From Roseivirga sp965279445 (lineage in GTDB: Bacteria > Bacteroidota > Bacteroidia > Cytophagales > Cyclobacteriaceae), in assembly GCA_965279445.1 (NCBI GenBank), contig OZ257241.1, positions 5,146,001 through 5,210,000 on the forward strand: a DNA stretch of 64,000 nucleotides, given 5' to 3'. Within the stretch, counting starts at the first letter, position 1. Each line of letters begins with the position of its first letter. The notes under the pieces are model-generated. The model searched no databases and was not told the DNA's origin. It saw only the letters and a list, made by a program, of their open reading frames with translations. This document shows, in pieces, positions 18,747-28,808 of the stretch. A program made the translations under genes and the position numbers.

Positions 18747-19739
18747 ATGAAAATCGCTGTTGTAGGAGCTACCGGACTGGTGGGAGGAGAGGTTCTCGAA
18801 GTCCTTGATGAAAGAAATGTCCAATTTGACGAGCTACTGTTGGTAGCGTCAGCAAGGTCTGCTGGTCAGAAGAAGACTTTCAAGGGTAAGGAATACACCG
18901 TGATTACGATGGAAGAGGCCGTAAAGCAACAACCGGACTTTGCCATTTTCTCTGCCGGAGGAGGTACTTCACTGGAATGGGCTCCCAAATTTGCCGCTGT
19001 AGGTACTACAGTGATTGACAATTCTTCTGCCTGGAGAATGAGCCCCGATCACAAGCTGATCGTACCTGAGGTAAACGCCAGCGATTTAACGGCAGATGAT
19101 CGCATCATTGCTAACCCCAATTGCTCTACCATACAGATGGTAGTGGCACTGGCTCCATTACACGATAAGTACAAGATCAAAAGAGTTGTAGTATCGACTT
19201 ATCAATCTGTTACCGGGTCCGGAAAGGCGGCCGTTGATCAAATGATGAACGAACGTGACGGAGTGGAAGGAGATATGGCCTATCCCCATAAAATTGATAT
19301 GAACGTGTTACCACATATCGACATCTTCCTGGATAACGGTTATACCAAAGAGGAGATGAAAATGGTAAACGAGACCAAAAAGATTCTCGGTGATGACTCC
19401 ATCCAGCTAACTGCCACGACAGTAAGAATCCCTACTGTGGGCGGGCACTCAGAGTCAGTAAACATCGAATTCGAAAAAGACTTTGACCTGGATGAGCTTA
19501 AAGACTTACTGGCAAGTACGCCTGGCCTGATCATTCAGGATGACCCAGCGAATAACGTCTACCCTATGCCATTGACGGCCCATAAAAAGGATGAGGTATT
19601 CGTTGGCAGGCTGCGCAGAGATGAAAGTCAGGCCAATACCTTGAATATGTGGATTGTGGCTGATAACTTGAGAAAAGGTGCAGCTACCAATGCCGTACAG
19701 ATAGCCGAGTACCTGATGAAGCAAATGACAGCTGTTTGA
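18747..19739 (+). CDS. asd: aspartate-semialdehyde dehydrogenase
   Basis: A 330-residue NADPH enzyme that reduces aspartyl-4-phosphate to aspartate semialdehyde, the branch point to lysine/diaminopimelate, methionine and threonine. The Rossmann start VVGATGLVGGEVLEVL, the catalytic Cys126 in NPNCSTIQM, the motif TYQSVTGSGKAAVDQ and the active-site His in VGGHSESVNIEF are all present. Length is normal. ATG at 18747 lies 73 bp from the divergent giant gene. Its stop overlaps the TTG start of the next gene (TTGA), which suggests coupling. Confidence 0.97.
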   Translation: MKIAVVGATGLVGGEVLEVLDERNVQFDELLLVASARSAGQKKTFKGKEYTVITMEEAVKQQPDFAIFSAGGGTSLEWAPKFAAVGTTVIDNSSAWRMSPDHKLIVPEVNASDLTADDRIIANPNCSTIQMVVALAPLHDKYKIKRVVVSTYQSVTGSGKAAVDQMMNERDGVEGDMAYPHKIDMNVLPHIDIFLDNGYTKEEMKMVNETKKILGDDSIQLTATTVRIPTVGGHSESVNIEFEKDFDLDELKDLLASTPGLIIQDDPANNVYPMPLTAHKKDEVFVGRLRRDESQANTLNMWIVADNLRKGAATNAVQIAEYLMKQMTAV

Positions 19740-20941
19740 TCTCAGAGCTTAAAAAGACCGAAATTCAGAAATTTATACAGGATCATCTCTATGATGATCC
19801 TGCTTCGTTAATGCTCAGGGCTGCCAGCTACCCCGGTATTCCCATGAGGGAGGTCGTGGAGCAAATTCAATCAAAACGTAAGGCGAAGCATAAACTGCCT
19901 GATTGGTTTGGAACCGCTGGTATTATCTACCCACCAGTACTGTCGCTGGAGCAATGTTCTTCTGAGAAAACCGCCCTGTACAAGGCCTCTTTGGTGCAAG
20001 GTAGCACCATGGTTGACCTCACTGGTGGTATGGGTATAGACACCTTTTATCTCTCAAGGTCTTTTGAAGAAACGCACTACGTAGAGCGGCAGGAGCACCT
20101 GGTGCAACTGGCAAAGCATAACTTTGATCATCTGCAGGCTCATAGTATCAAGTCGCATCATAGTCAGGCAGAAGATTTTCTGGAAAACCTGAATAAGCAG
20201 GTGGACCTGATCTATCTGGATCCTGCCAGACGCGGTGCCCACAACAGTAAGGTGGTGCGCTTTGAAGATTGCGAACCTGATGTGACTCAGCTGCAGCCAT
20301 TGCTACGTCAGCGAACCAAAAGTCTGTTGATCAAGGCCTCGCCTATGCTGGATATCAAAGGAGCCATCAGTGACCTGGGAGCAGTGACATCCATTCATGT
20401 AGTAGCCGATCGTAATGAGGTGAAAGAGCTACTGTTTTTTATTGATGAAAATGCCTCTGTCAATCCAGAGATTCATACCATTAATTTCCGACCAGAAGGG
20501 GAATGGCGATATAGTTTTGACTATGAAAGCGAGTCTGAAGTGTTGTCTCAATTTGGCACAGTCTCTGGCTTTGTTTACGAGCCCAATGCAGCCATATTAA
20601 AAGCAGGGGGCTTTAAGTCAGTGGGTGAGCAGTTCACCGGCCTGGTAAAGCTACATGCCAATACCCATCTCTACACTTCTGATAATCTGGTAGAAAACTT
20701 CCCGGGTAGAGTCTTTGAGGTGCTTGATTCTCTACAGATGAATAAGAAGCAATTGCGAAGGAAATTGCCAGAAATGAAGGCAAATATTTCCATTCGAAAC
20801 TTCCCCATGAGTGTTGACCAAATTCGTAAAAAGACCGGGTTAAAGGAGGGGGGAGATCAGTATGTCTTTGGTTTGACTGATGCTGAAGGAGTCAAATTCT
20901 GTTTATTAAAGAAAGCCTCTGATCATGGACAAGGAGCTTAG
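19736..20941 (+). CDS. class I SAM-dependent methyltransferase with THUMP-like domain
   Basis: A 401-residue protein of a family common in Bacteroidota. It has an N-terminal helical domain (about 1-80), a Rossmann methyltransferase with motif I VDLTGGMGIDTFYL and a DLIYLDPARR motif in the place of the N/DPPY catalytic loop, then a C-terminal THUMP-like region. RNA or nucleic-acid methylation is the likely role; the substrate is unknown. The only start consistent with the family N-terminus is TTG at 19736, overlapping the asd stop. Its own stop lies 17 bp inside the next gene, so asd, this gene and the TPR gene look like one transcript. Confidence 0.85.
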   Translation: MISELKKTEIQKFIQDHLYDDPASLMLRAASYPGIPMREVVEQIQSKRKAKHKLPDWFGTAGIIYPPVLSLEQCSSEKTALYKASLVQGSTMVDLTGGMGIDTFYLSRSFEETHYVERQEHLVQLAKHNFDHLQAHSIKSHHSQAEDFLENLNKQVDLIYLDPARRGAHNSKVVRFEDCEPDVTQLQPLLRQRTKSLLIKASPMLDIKGAISDLGAVTSIHVVADRNEVKELLFFIDENASVNPEIHTINFRPEGEWRYSFDYESESEVLSQFGTVSGFVYEPNAAILKAGGFKSVGEQFTGLVKLHANTHLYTSDNLVENFPGRVFEVLDSLQMNKKQLRRKLPEMKANISIRNFPMSVDQIRKKTGLKEGGDQYVFGLTDAEGVKFCLLKKASDHGQGA

Positions 20942-22175
20942 CGAAGGACTGAACCAAGCCCAGATTCTTTTTAACTTAAGAAAATATGATTTAGCTATTA
21001 AGCGCTTGAACGGTCTGTTGAGTTCTTTTCCGGAAGTGTCTAGGGTTCATTTTTATCTGGCATTGGCCTTTTATCATAAGGGTAACCTTGGTAAGTCGGA
21101 GAGTATCGCGAGAAACTGCCTCAGTCTTGATCCAGATTCAATGGCGGCCTTTAATCTTATAGGTGCTATATATCTCAAGACCAACAAGCCCAAGCTTGCC
21201 AAGGAATACCTGAATAAGGCCATAAGGCTTCATCCTCAAAATGTGGTGGTATTAGCGAACCTGAGCAAGGTAGCTATTATGGAGAAGAACTTCACTGAAG
21301 CCAGGGAGCTGTCGGAGCGGGGCCTTACTCTTGACCCATCCAATGAAGATTGTCTTAACAATCTGTTCTGGGCCTATACACTTGAGGAGAGGCATGAGAA
21401 AGCTGGAAAAATGCTTGAAAAAAACCTGGCTAATAACCCTGGTAATGTTCATACCCTTGTTAGTCTAGGTCATCAATGCTACCGGCAACATAAATTCAGG
21501 GAGGCCAGAGAAGTATTCGAATCAGTTCTGGCATGGGATTCAAATTTCAAACCAGGCCTCAATGGTCTGAAGATATCTGCGAGTGCTGATAACTGGATTA
21601 CAAGAATATTGCTGAATAAGTCATTTCTGGTCACTTTTCATATAATTCTCATGCTAGCCATGTTTCTGGTAGCAGCAGGCATTGATTCTGCCCATGAAAG
21701 TGTAGATGGTTACTTTATCATCCCCCAGGTTATGGCAATGGTGTTTACGATACCTTTTTTAGGAATATCAGTAGGAAGAGTGGGGTCTATGATCTTCAAG
21801 CCACGGTTGAGACACCTTTTTGAAACCAGAGAGATCCTCTCTGCTATGATTGTTGTATTCCTTTTTATTTCAAATGTGAGGCTGTTAACCATCCAGTTAT
21901 TGAGTTTGATAGAGCTTTATACGATCGACTGGCGTCTGGCTGCACTAAGTTTTTCTGGTAGCTTCTTAATGGCATCCTATGGTTTTAGAGTGGATGTTAC
22001 TAAGTCAAGAGATACACTTAAAGGAGTATCGATTATTTGTCTGACGATCCTTTACTTCTCCTTGGTTTTTGTCAAAACCCATATGCTCTTGCCGATGATT
22101 TCAGTTTTTATAGTTCTTGCAATCCTCGACCAGCTTTTAGTTCGCGGAAAGCTGCCAAATAGCTATAAGGTCTGA
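20925..22175 (+). CDS. TPR-repeat membrane protein, function unknown
   Basis: A 416-residue protein with about five to six tetratricopeptide repeats in residues 5-215 (A..NLIGAIYLKTNKPKLAKEYLNKAI) followed by about six transmembrane helices (about 230-405) and a short basic tail. There is no signal peptide, so the TPR part should face the cytoplasm and could hold a partner at the membrane. It starts with ATG at 20925 and overlaps the upstream methyltransferase by 17 bp. No enzymatic motif is seen. Confidence 0.8.
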   Translation: MDKELSEGLNQAQILFNLRKYDLAIKRLNGLLSSFPEVSRVHFYLALAFYHKGNLGKSESIARNCLSLDPDSMAAFNLIGAIYLKTNKPKLAKEYLNKAIRLHPQNVVVLANLSKVAIMEKNFTEARELSERGLTLDPSNEDCLNNLFWAYTLEERHEKAGKMLEKNLANNPGNVHTLVSLGHQCYRQHKFREAREVFESVLAWDSNFKPGLNGLKISASADNWITRILLNKSFLVTFHIILMLAMFLVAAGIDSAHESVDGYFIIPQVMAMVFTIPFLGISVGRVGSMIFKPRLRHLFETREILSAMIVVFLFISNVRLLTIQLLSLIELYTIDWRLAALSFSGSFLMASYGFRVDVTKSRDTLKGVSIICLTILYFSLVFVKTHMLLPMISVFIVLAILDQLLVRGKLPNSYKV

Positions 22176-22267
22176 TTCGTTAGGAGTCTGGTATATCCCT
22201 GTCCATCAAATTTCGATTTTTCCAAAAGCCAGATTTCTCTAACTTCTCACAGAACAATTACCTTGTT

Positions 22268-23902
22268 ATGAGAAAACTGAGCCTCTTTTTCATTGTTATT
22301 CTGCTGTTTCAACTGTCCTGTAGTCAAAAAGCACCAGATGAAGTCAAAGGGCCTTCAATGGTCAGCTCTGCTCATCCACTGGCTACACAAGCCGGGTTGG
22401 ATATTCTGGCTAAGGGAGGCAATGCCTTCGATGCCGCTGTAGCCATTGCCGCAGCATTGAATGTGGTAGAGCCGATGATGTCAGGTATGGGTGGCTATGG
22501 CACTATCCTCGTATATGATGCAAAGGCCGCCAAGGTGCGTTACCTGGATTCAAGTGGTAAAATTCCACTTAATACCAATGCTGACCTGATGAGGGCTCCG
22601 ACTCCCGGCTATCTGGAGAATAGAAGAGGAGCGAAGGCCGTTTCTACCCCGGGTAATGTCAATGCCTGGGCAGCCATGTCTGCTGAGTATGGTAATTTAG
22701 AATGGGCCGGCCTTTTCGAAAGCGCTATTAACTTATCAGAAAAGGGCTTCGAAATATCTCCAAGGTTAGGTGGCTTTATTCAGAGTGCCTTTCCCCAATT
22801 CTCGGATTATACTAAAGGCTTTTACGGAAAAGATGGAAACCCGCTGCAACCGGGCGACCTGCTTGTACAGAAGGACCTGGCAGGTAGCTTCAGGCAAGTG
22901 GCGGAACAAGGGAAATCAGCTTTCTACAATGGCGCTATCGGTAAGGCTGTGGATGGTATTATGAAGACTACCGGAGGCTTTCTCTCTGCCGAGGACTTGA
23001 AAAACGATAAGGCAGAGTGGTGGGATCCTGTCAAGATTAACTACCAAGGTTATGATGTATATACAGCGTCTCCACCGGCCACTGCATTTCCTTCCCTGGT
23101 GCGGCTGGGCTTAATGACGAAAATGCCAAAGATGGAGCACAATAGTGCGGAGTATTTACATGCTTTTGCAGAAGTTACAAAGCATGCATTCTGGGGCCGC
23201 TTAAAGTATGCCGGTGACCCGGAGATCGCCCCGCCACCATTGAGTATGCTTCTATCAGAAGAATACTGGGCAGAAACTGTGGCGAGCATGCCCCGGGACA
23301 ATGCCAGCACATTTGTTCCTCCCGGAGTAGAAACCGAGAGCAAAAACACAACACACTTTGTGGTAGCTGATCAATGGGGTAATATTGTCAGTGCCACACA
23401 AACCCTGGGTAATGTGTTTGGCAGCCGTATTATGGCGGAGGGTACAGGTATCTGGCTTAACAATTCACTGGCCTATTGTACTTATGAGCCCAAGGGAAAC
23501 CCTATGGATGCCATTCCGGGGCAAAGAAAACTCTCGGGGGACTGCCCCACCATCATCATGAAAGACGGTAAGCCCTGGGCGGCCTTAGGCACACCCGGTG
23601 GTCATACCATTGGCCAGAATGTACCTCAGATCGTATTGAATTTGCTGGAGTTCAACATGGACATGCAGGAGGCTATCAATGCTCCGAAAGTCACTTTTGT
23701 TGAACCCAATCAGTTGGCTATAGAAAATGAAATTGACGAGGATGTTTTTAATGCTCTGAAGAACAAGGGGCATGAAGTTAAACGTATCAGCAGAATCGGT
23801 AATGCCCATGGCCTGAGAATTCTCTATGATGAAGATGGAAATATTTCCGGTTATCAGGGTGGAGCAGATAAGCGAGGTGAAGGCCTTGCTAAGGGCAATT
23901 AG
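22268..23902 (+). CDS. ggt: gamma-glutamyltransferase, lipoprotein form
   Basis: A 544-residue Ntn-hydrolase that cleaves gamma-glutamyl bonds such as that of glutathione. The signal peptide ends in a lipobox (LFQLSC, Cys18), so the protein should be lipid-anchored outside the inner membrane. Self-cleavage is expected before Thr361 (NTTHFVVADQWGN), giving two subunits. The substrate-binding motif GTPGGHTIGQNVPQ and an N-terminal GGNAFDAAVA are typical. Length is normal and the ATG is clear. It stands alone between the TPR gene and convergent genes. Confidence 0.95.
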   Translation: MRKLSLFFIVILLFQLSCSQKAPDEVKGPSMVSSAHPLATQAGLDILAKGGNAFDAAVAIAAALNVVEPMMSGMGGYGTILVYDAKAAKVRYLDSSGKIPLNTNADLMRAPTPGYLENRRGAKAVSTPGNVNAWAAMSAEYGNLEWAGLFESAINLSEKGFEISPRLGGFIQSAFPQFSDYTKGFYGKDGNPLQPGDLLVQKDLAGSFRQVAEQGKSAFYNGAIGKAVDGIMKTTGGFLSAEDLKNDKAEWWDPVKINYQGYDVYTASPPATAFPSLVRLGLMTKMPKMEHNSAEYLHAFAEVTKHAFWGRLKYAGDPEIAPPPLSMLLSEEYWAETVASMPRDNASTFVPPGVETESKNTTHFVVADQWGNIVSATQTLGNVFGSRIMAEGTGIWLNNSLAYCTYEPKGNPMDAIPGQRKLSGDCPTIIMKDGKPWAALGTPGGHTIGQNVPQIVLNLLEFNMDMQEAINAPKVTFVEPNQLAIENEIDEDVFNALKNKGHEVKRISRIGNAHGLRILYDEDGNISGYQGGADKRGEGLAKGN

Positions 23903-23905
23903 CAC

Positions 23906-24088
23906 TCATTGATAATAGCTGAGTAACAGATAAGACATTAAGAGCATAATTACTGGTAAACCATAATACTTCAACACCAGCATCCGGTTTTGCTTACTGG
24001 TCCACCAGAGCACCCACCAGGGTTGTATTATTCCGGTAATGACGGTGATAAGGCCAAAACCAATCAGTATTTGTAATATGAGTTTCAT
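23906..24088 (-). CDS. small two-helix membrane protein
   Basis: A 60-residue frame from ATG at 24088. It encodes two hydrophobic helices (MKLILQILIGFGLITVITG and YYGLPVIMLLMSYLLLSYY) joined by a Trp-rich turn (PWWVLWWTSKQNRML). It follows the infB terminator on the same strand and ends 3 bp from the convergent ggt stop. No family is recognised, but composition and positively charged loop favour a real membrane protein. Confidence 0.55.
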   Translation of the reverse strand: MKLILQILIGFGLITVITGIIQPWWVLWWTSKQNRMLVLKYYGLPVIMLLMSYLLLSYYQ

Positions 24089-24096
24089 TGAATGCA

Positions 24097-24126
24097 AAAG
24101 GCCATTGCAAATCTGCAACGGCCTTT
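24097..24126 (-). terminator. terminator after infB
   Basis: Stem AAAGGCC/GGCCTTT (24097-24103 with 24120-24126), extended inside by a TGCA-rich helix. Read leftward it continues as TTTTGCATT. It lies 25 bp after the infB stop and just before the small membrane protein start. Confidence 0.65.
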
Positions 24127-24150
24127 AAAATATGTATTATTGAAAGAACC

Positions 24151-26979
24151 TTAAAGTGTTCTTTTCACTTCCTGAATTTCGAAACCTTCGATGATATCAC
24201 CTTCTTTAATATCGTTGAAGCCTTTGATACTGATACCGCATTCGAAGCCAAATTTCACTTCAGACACATCATCCTTGAATCGTTTCAACTGACCGATATC
24301 TCCGGTATAAGTTACAATACCATCTCTGATGAGTCTGATCTGATTGTTTCGCTTCACAAAACCTTCCGTAACGTAACAACCCGCAACGGTACCTACTTTA
24401 GAGATTTTAAAGATATCACGCACTTCAATGTTACCCGTGATTACCTCTTTCTCAGTAGGCTCAAGCAAACCTTCCATCGCATCTTTGATCTCGTTGATCG
24501 CATCGTAGATGATAGAGTATAGTCTGATTTCGATTTCTTCCGCTTCAGCAATTTTTCTGGCACCGCCAGAAGGTCTCACCTGGAAACCAAGGATAATTGC
24601 ATCAGACGCTGAGGCCAGCAATACATCAGATTCAGAAATCTGACCCACCGCTTTGTGAATAATATTTACCTGAACCTCTTCCGTAGAGAGCTTGAGCAAC
24701 GAATCAGAAAGTGCCTCTACAGAACCATCCACGTCACCTTTTACAATTACGTTAAGCTCCTTAAAGTTACCCACTGCCAGTCGTCTGCCGATCTCATCCA
24801 GCGTAATGTGTTTCTTAGTACGCACACTTTGCTCTCTCAGGATCTGCTCACGCTTGTTGGCAATCTCTCGGGCTTCCTTATCCGACTCCATCACATTAAA
24901 GCGATCTCCCGCTTGGGGTGCTCCTGGTAGTCCCAGCATTTGTACCGGTGTAGCAGGGCCTACTTTTTTCAGGCGCTTACCGCGATGGTCAAACATCGCT
25001 TTTACCTTGCCATAGTGGGAACCAGCCAACACAATGTCACCAATCTCCATCGTACCACCCTGTACCATCATGGTAGTGAGGTAGCCACGTCCTTTATCCA
25101 GCGTAGCTTCTATTACAGAACCTACTGCTTTCTTATCAGGATTAGCTTTCAGCTCAAGTAATTCAGCCTCCAGCAGTACTTTTTCAAGCAGCTCGTCAAT
25201 TCCCAGGCCGGTCTTAGCTGACACTTCCTGACACTGATATTTTCCACCCCAATCTTCTACCAGAATGTTCATCTGAGAAAGCTCTTCTTTGATCTTATCC
25301 GGGTTGGCGTTGGGTTTATCTACTTTGTTAATCGCAATCACAATCGGTACCTGTGCTACCTGGGCGTGATTGATCGCCTCTTTCGTTTGAGGCATTACAT
25401 TATCATCCGCAGCTACTACAATGATTACCACATCGGTGATTTTCGCACCACGTGCACGCATCGCAGTAAAGGCTTCGTGACCCGGAGTATCCAGGAAAGC
25501 TATGCGCTTACCGTCATCTGTCATCACGTCATAGGCACCAATGTGCTGGGTAATACCCCCTGCTTCTCCTTCGGTAACCTTAGAGTTTCTGATATAATCC
25601 AGCAAAGAGGTTTTACCATGATCTACGTGACCCATGATGGTCACAATCGGTGCTCTGTCGAGCAGTTCTTCCTCCTGATCCTCTTCCTCAACTACATCTA
25701 TCTCCTCATCAGCACTGATGAATTCAACATCAAAGCCAAATTCATCGGTGATAATCGTAATTGCTTCAGCATCCAGTCGCTGGTTAATCGCCACGAACAT
25801 GCCGAGTCCCATACATACAGAGATCACTTCGTTTACCGATACTTCCATCAGTGTAGAAAGATCGTTGGCAGAGATAAACTCAGTTACCTTCAATACCTTA
25901 GACTCTTCCTGCTCCTGAAGCATCTTTTCCTCAGCTGCATCAGCCGCTGCGCTTCTTTTCTCTTTCCTGTATTTGGCACGGTTGGCTTTACCACCACCTT
26001 TGCCACCACTCAGGCGAGCAAGTGTTTCTTTAATCTGATCCTGGATCTGCTTATCAGTAAGCTCTTCCTTAGGTACTCTTCTGTTTCTGTCACCACCTCG
26101 CTGGTTGCCACCGCGTTGGTTGCCTCCGCCACCACGCTCAGGTCTTTCAACCCTCGTTTGCTGGATACGTTTTCTGGGACGCTTCTTCTTATCATCACCA
26201 GGTCTTTGCCCTCCTTTAGACTTATCATCTTTTGATTTCTTGGCCACAGGTTTAGGCAGCTCAATCTTACCTAATACTTTGAGGCCGCGCAGTGAATCAG
26301 CTTTTGCTTCAATCACTTTCTCCTCTTTAGGGGCTTCAGTGCCTGGTGCAGGTGCCTCTTTTGCTTTTGGCTCTTCTTTTTTCGGAGCTTCCGGCTCTTT
26401 GACTTTTGCCTTAGGTTTCGGGGCGAGGTCTATTTTGCCGACTACTTTGATGCCAGGTTTTTTGGGCTCTTCTTTGACCGCTTCCGGTGCAGGCGTTGCT
26501 TCTGGTTTTGGTTCAGAGGCAGGTTCTGGTGCGGTAGAGGGAGCCTTCTCTACTGGCTTTTCTTCTACTGGTTCTTCCTTTTTAGGTTCCTCGGCCTTTG
26601 GTGCTGGTTCCGGAGCAGGAGCTGCTTCAGGTTTAGCGGGCTTTGGTTCTGCGGGAGCAGGTGCCTCAGAAACAACACTCTTAATCAGTACTTTCTCCTC
26701 CTCTTCCGGCTTTTTGGCTGGAGCAGCAGGCTCAGGGGCACTGGTCGGGAGTGTCTCGCCATGCTTTGTGCCGATGGTGAGATGTGACGCCTCCTCCTTT
26801 TCAGAAGCAGAGGCCGCAAACTCCTTAGCAAGCATACCGTACTGCTCACCAGTAATTTTGGAATTAGGGCTGCTGTCGACTTGAAAGCCTTTTTCAGACA
26901 AGAAGTCTACGATGGTGCTTCTGCCCACGTTTAACTTCCTTGCCACCTGGCTTAATCTCATCATCTTATGTTCTGACAT
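24151..26979 (-). CDS. infB: translation initiation factor IF-2
   Basis: A 942-residue GTPase that brings initiator tRNA to the 30S subunit. Residues 1-50 are an IF2_N helical domain (RLSQVARKLNVGRSTIVDFL). A long low-complexity linker rich in Pro, Glu, Ala and Lys (about 70-270) and an RGG-like basic stretch follow. The G domain shows GHVDHGKTSLLD (G1), DTPGHEAF (G3) and NKVD (G4), then the IF-2 domains II-IV. ATG at 26979 is chosen over an in-frame TTG two codons upstream. It is the last gene of the conserved rimP-nusA-infB operon, 37 bp after nusA. Confidence 0.97.
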   Translation of the reverse strand: MSEHKMMRLSQVARKLNVGRSTIVDFLSEKGFQVDSSPNSKITGEQYGMLAKEFAASASEKEEASHLTIGTKHGETLPTSAPEPAAPAKKPEEEEKVLIKSVVSEAPAPAEPKPAKPEAAPAPEPAPKAEEPKKEEPVEEKPVEKAPSTAPEPASEPKPEATPAPEAVKEEPKKPGIKVVGKIDLAPKPKAKVKEPEAPKKEEPKAKEAPAPGTEAPKEEKVIEAKADSLRGLKVLGKIELPKPVAKKSKDDKSKGGQRPGDDKKKRPRKRIQQTRVERPERGGGGNQRGGNQRGGDRNRRVPKEELTDKQIQDQIKETLARLSGGKGGGKANRAKYRKEKRSAAADAAEEKMLQEQEESKVLKVTEFISANDLSTLMEVSVNEVISVCMGLGMFVAINQRLDAEAITIITDEFGFDVEFISADEEIDVVEEEDQEEELLDRAPIVTIMGHVDHGKTSLLDYIRNSKVTEGEAGGITQHIGAYDVMTDDGKRIAFLDTPGHEAFTAMRARGAKITDVVIIVVAADDNVMPQTKEAINHAQVAQVPIVIAINKVDKPNANPDKIKEELSQMNILVEDWGGKYQCQEVSAKTGLGIDELLEKVLLEAELLELKANPDKKAVGSVIEATLDKGRGYLTTMMVQGGTMEIGDIVLAGSHYGKVKAMFDHRGKRLKKVGPATPVQMLGLPGAPQAGDRFNVMESDKEAREIANKREQILREQSVRTKKHITLDEIGRRLAVGNFKELNVIVKGDVDGSVEALSDSLLKLSTEEVQVNIIHKAVGQISESDVLLASASDAIILGFQVRPSGGARKIAEAEEIEIRLYSIIYDAINEIKDAMEGLLEPTEKEVITGNIEVRDIFKISKVGTVAGCYVTEGFVKRNNQIRLIRDGIVTYTGDIGQLKRFKDDVSEVKFGFECGISIKGFNDIKEGDIIEGFEIQEVKRTL

Positions 26980-27016
26980 GTTCAAATATCCCTTTTTTTA
27001 TACTTAAAAAAAACTT

Positions 27017-28264
27017 CTATTGCTGATCAAACTCCTGTCTTAAGGTATCAAAAACGAATTTTACCGTCTCCTCTTCCAACTCAGTTCTTCGAACAATATC
27101 TGCCGGGTCAAGTGCTAATACACTTTTTGCAGTATCGAGACCGATGCGCTTCAGCTCATCGATTACCCAGCTCTCGATTTCATCACCGAATTCATCCAGA
27201 TCCACATCCTCCTCTTCAGAGCCGGACAGTTCACGGAATACATCGATTTCAAGGCCTACCAGCTTAGAGGCAAGCTTAATGTTCTGTCCACCTTTACCAA
27301 TGGCCAGTGATACCTGGTCTGGCTTGAGGTAAACAGCTACACGGCTCTCGTCATCCAAAACCTTCATACTGGAGATTTTGGCAGGACTCAATGCACGTGA
27401 TATGTACAACTCCATGTTATCTGTGAAGTTGATTACATCAATATTTTCATTCTGAAGCTCACGTACGATACTATGGATCCTGGATCCCTTCATACCTACA
27501 CAAGCACCAACAGGATCAATTCTGTCATCATAAGACTCAACAGCCACTTTGGCTCTCTCACCCGGCTCACGTACTACCTTCTTAATGGTGATCAAACCAT
27601 CATATACTTCAGGTACTTCGCTTTCAAAGAGTCTTTCGAGGAACTGGCCAGAGGTTCTGGAAAGGATAATCTTAGGATTACCGTTTACCATATCTACCCG
27701 GTCCACTATCGCTCTTACTGACTCACCTTTTCTGAATCGGTCTTTAGAGATTTGCTCAAACTTAGGGATAGAAAGCTCATTGCCTTCTCCGTCCATCAGC
27801 AGTACCTCACGGCTCAGAATCTGATAAACCTCAGCGTTGATGATTTCACCAACCAGGTCTTTATATTTCTGGTAAAGAATGTCCTTCTCAAGGTCTTTGA
27901 TACGCTGAATCAGCGTCTGACGAGCAGTCATCACGGCTCTTCTTCCGAAGTCTACCAGTTTAATCTCTTCTGCTACTTCCTCACCTATTTCGAAATCTGG
28001 CTCAATCTGACGTGCATCAGTCAGGCTGATTTTGTCATAATCCCAGATATCTTCCGAGTTATCGTCTACAATTTCTCTGAAACGCCAGATTTCAAGGTCA
28101 CCCTTGTCGGCATTGATAATAATGTCAAAGTTATCGTCAACCTCAAACTTCTTCCTGATCATGGTTCTGAATACATCTTCCAGAATCCTGATCATGGTAG
28201 GTCTGTCTACGTTCTTGTTCTTTGCAAACTCTGCAAATGATTCGATTAAAATTCCACTGTCCAT
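27017..28264 (-). CDS. nusA: transcription termination/antitermination factor NusA
   Basis: A 415-residue RNA polymerase-binding factor that modulates pausing, termination and antitermination. It has the NusA N-terminal domain (about 1-130), an S1 domain (about 135-205, RKGESVRAIVDRVD), and two KH domains (CVGMKGSRIHSIVREL and LAIGKGGQNIKLASKL), then a short acidic tail with helix-hairpin-like sequence in place of the long repeats of Proteobacteria. It begins 5 bp after rimP and precedes infB, the classical order. Confidence 0.97.
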   Translation of the reverse strand: MDSGILIESFAEFAKNKNVDRPTMIRILEDVFRTMIRKKFEVDDNFDIIINADKGDLEIWRFREIVDDNSEDIWDYDKISLTDARQIEPDFEIGEEVAEEIKLVDFGRRAVMTARQTLIQRIKDLEKDILYQKYKDLVGEIINAEVYQILSREVLLMDGEGNELSIPKFEQISKDRFRKGESVRAIVDRVDMVNGNPKIILSRTSGQFLERLFESEVPEVYDGLITIKKVVREPGERAKVAVESYDDRIDPVGACVGMKGSRIHSIVRELQNENIDVINFTDNMELYISRALSPAKISSMKVLDDESRVAVYLKPDQVSLAIGKGGQNIKLASKLVGLEIDVFRELSGSEEEDVDLDEFGDEIESWVIDELKRIGLDTAKSVLALDPADIVRRTELEEETVKFVFDTLRQEFDQQ

Positions 28265-28269
28265 TTTCT

Positions 28270-28740
28270 TTACTTAAATGACACTAAAACATTCGCTTTT
28301 TCTATTTCATCAAACCCAATTGTAATCAATTGGTGAACTGTTTTCTTCTTCTCTTTTACCTCTTTGTTAAATTCAATAGAGGTGTCGGAGACGGCTTCCA
28401 GCTTTCCGGATATTTCCGAACCGTCAGTGAGCTGAATTTTCAGGCCCCTGCCTATGTTTCGGGTATACTGTCTCGTAACAGTTAATGGATGCTCTAATCC
28501 GGGAGAAGAAACCTCTAAAGTATAAGCCTGTTCTATCAGCTCATCAGTTTCTATGCGGTGTCCCACTGCGCGACTCATGTCACCACAGTCATCAATATTT
28601 ACACCTTCATCACCTTCCAACAGGATCAGCACCTTCATCTTTCCTCCTGTACTGCCTTTCACAATAATGTCGACAATAAAGTAGGAATCATCCTTCAAAT
28701 TTTCTTCCGCTACCTGCAGTAGTGTATCCCTGATTTCCAT
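28270..28740 (-). CDS. rimP: ribosome maturation factor RimP
   Basis: A 156-residue protein needed for maturation of the 30S subunit. It has the N-terminal alpha/beta domain (VDIIVKGSTGGKMKVLILLEG) with the signature VSSPGLEHPLTVTRQYTRNIGR near residues 85-105, and a C-terminal SH3-like domain. ATG at 28740 is preferred; an in-frame TTG at 28761 adds seven residues that the family lacks. It is the first gene of rimP-nusA-infB, behind a consensus promoter. Confidence 0.95.
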   Translation of the reverse strand: MEIRDTLLQVAEENLKDDSYFIVDIIVKGSTGGKMKVLILLEGDEGVNIDDCGDMSRAVGHRIETDELIEQAYTLEVSSPGLEHPLTVTRQYTRNIGRGLKIQLTDGSEISGKLEAVSDTSIEFNKEVKEKKKTVHQLITIGFDEIEKANVLVSFK

Positions 28741-28808
28741 TACTAAAACTTTGATAAACAAAGAGGGGACTTTTGCGTCCCCTCTGATTGATTATCGGTA
28801 AAGTATCG

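Noticed and set aside
25366..26884. Plus-strand frames of 289 and 259 codons opposite infB
   Set aside because: They mirror the low-complexity Pro/Glu/Ala/Lys linker and G domain of IF-2, have low-complexity products and lack promoter or start signals.
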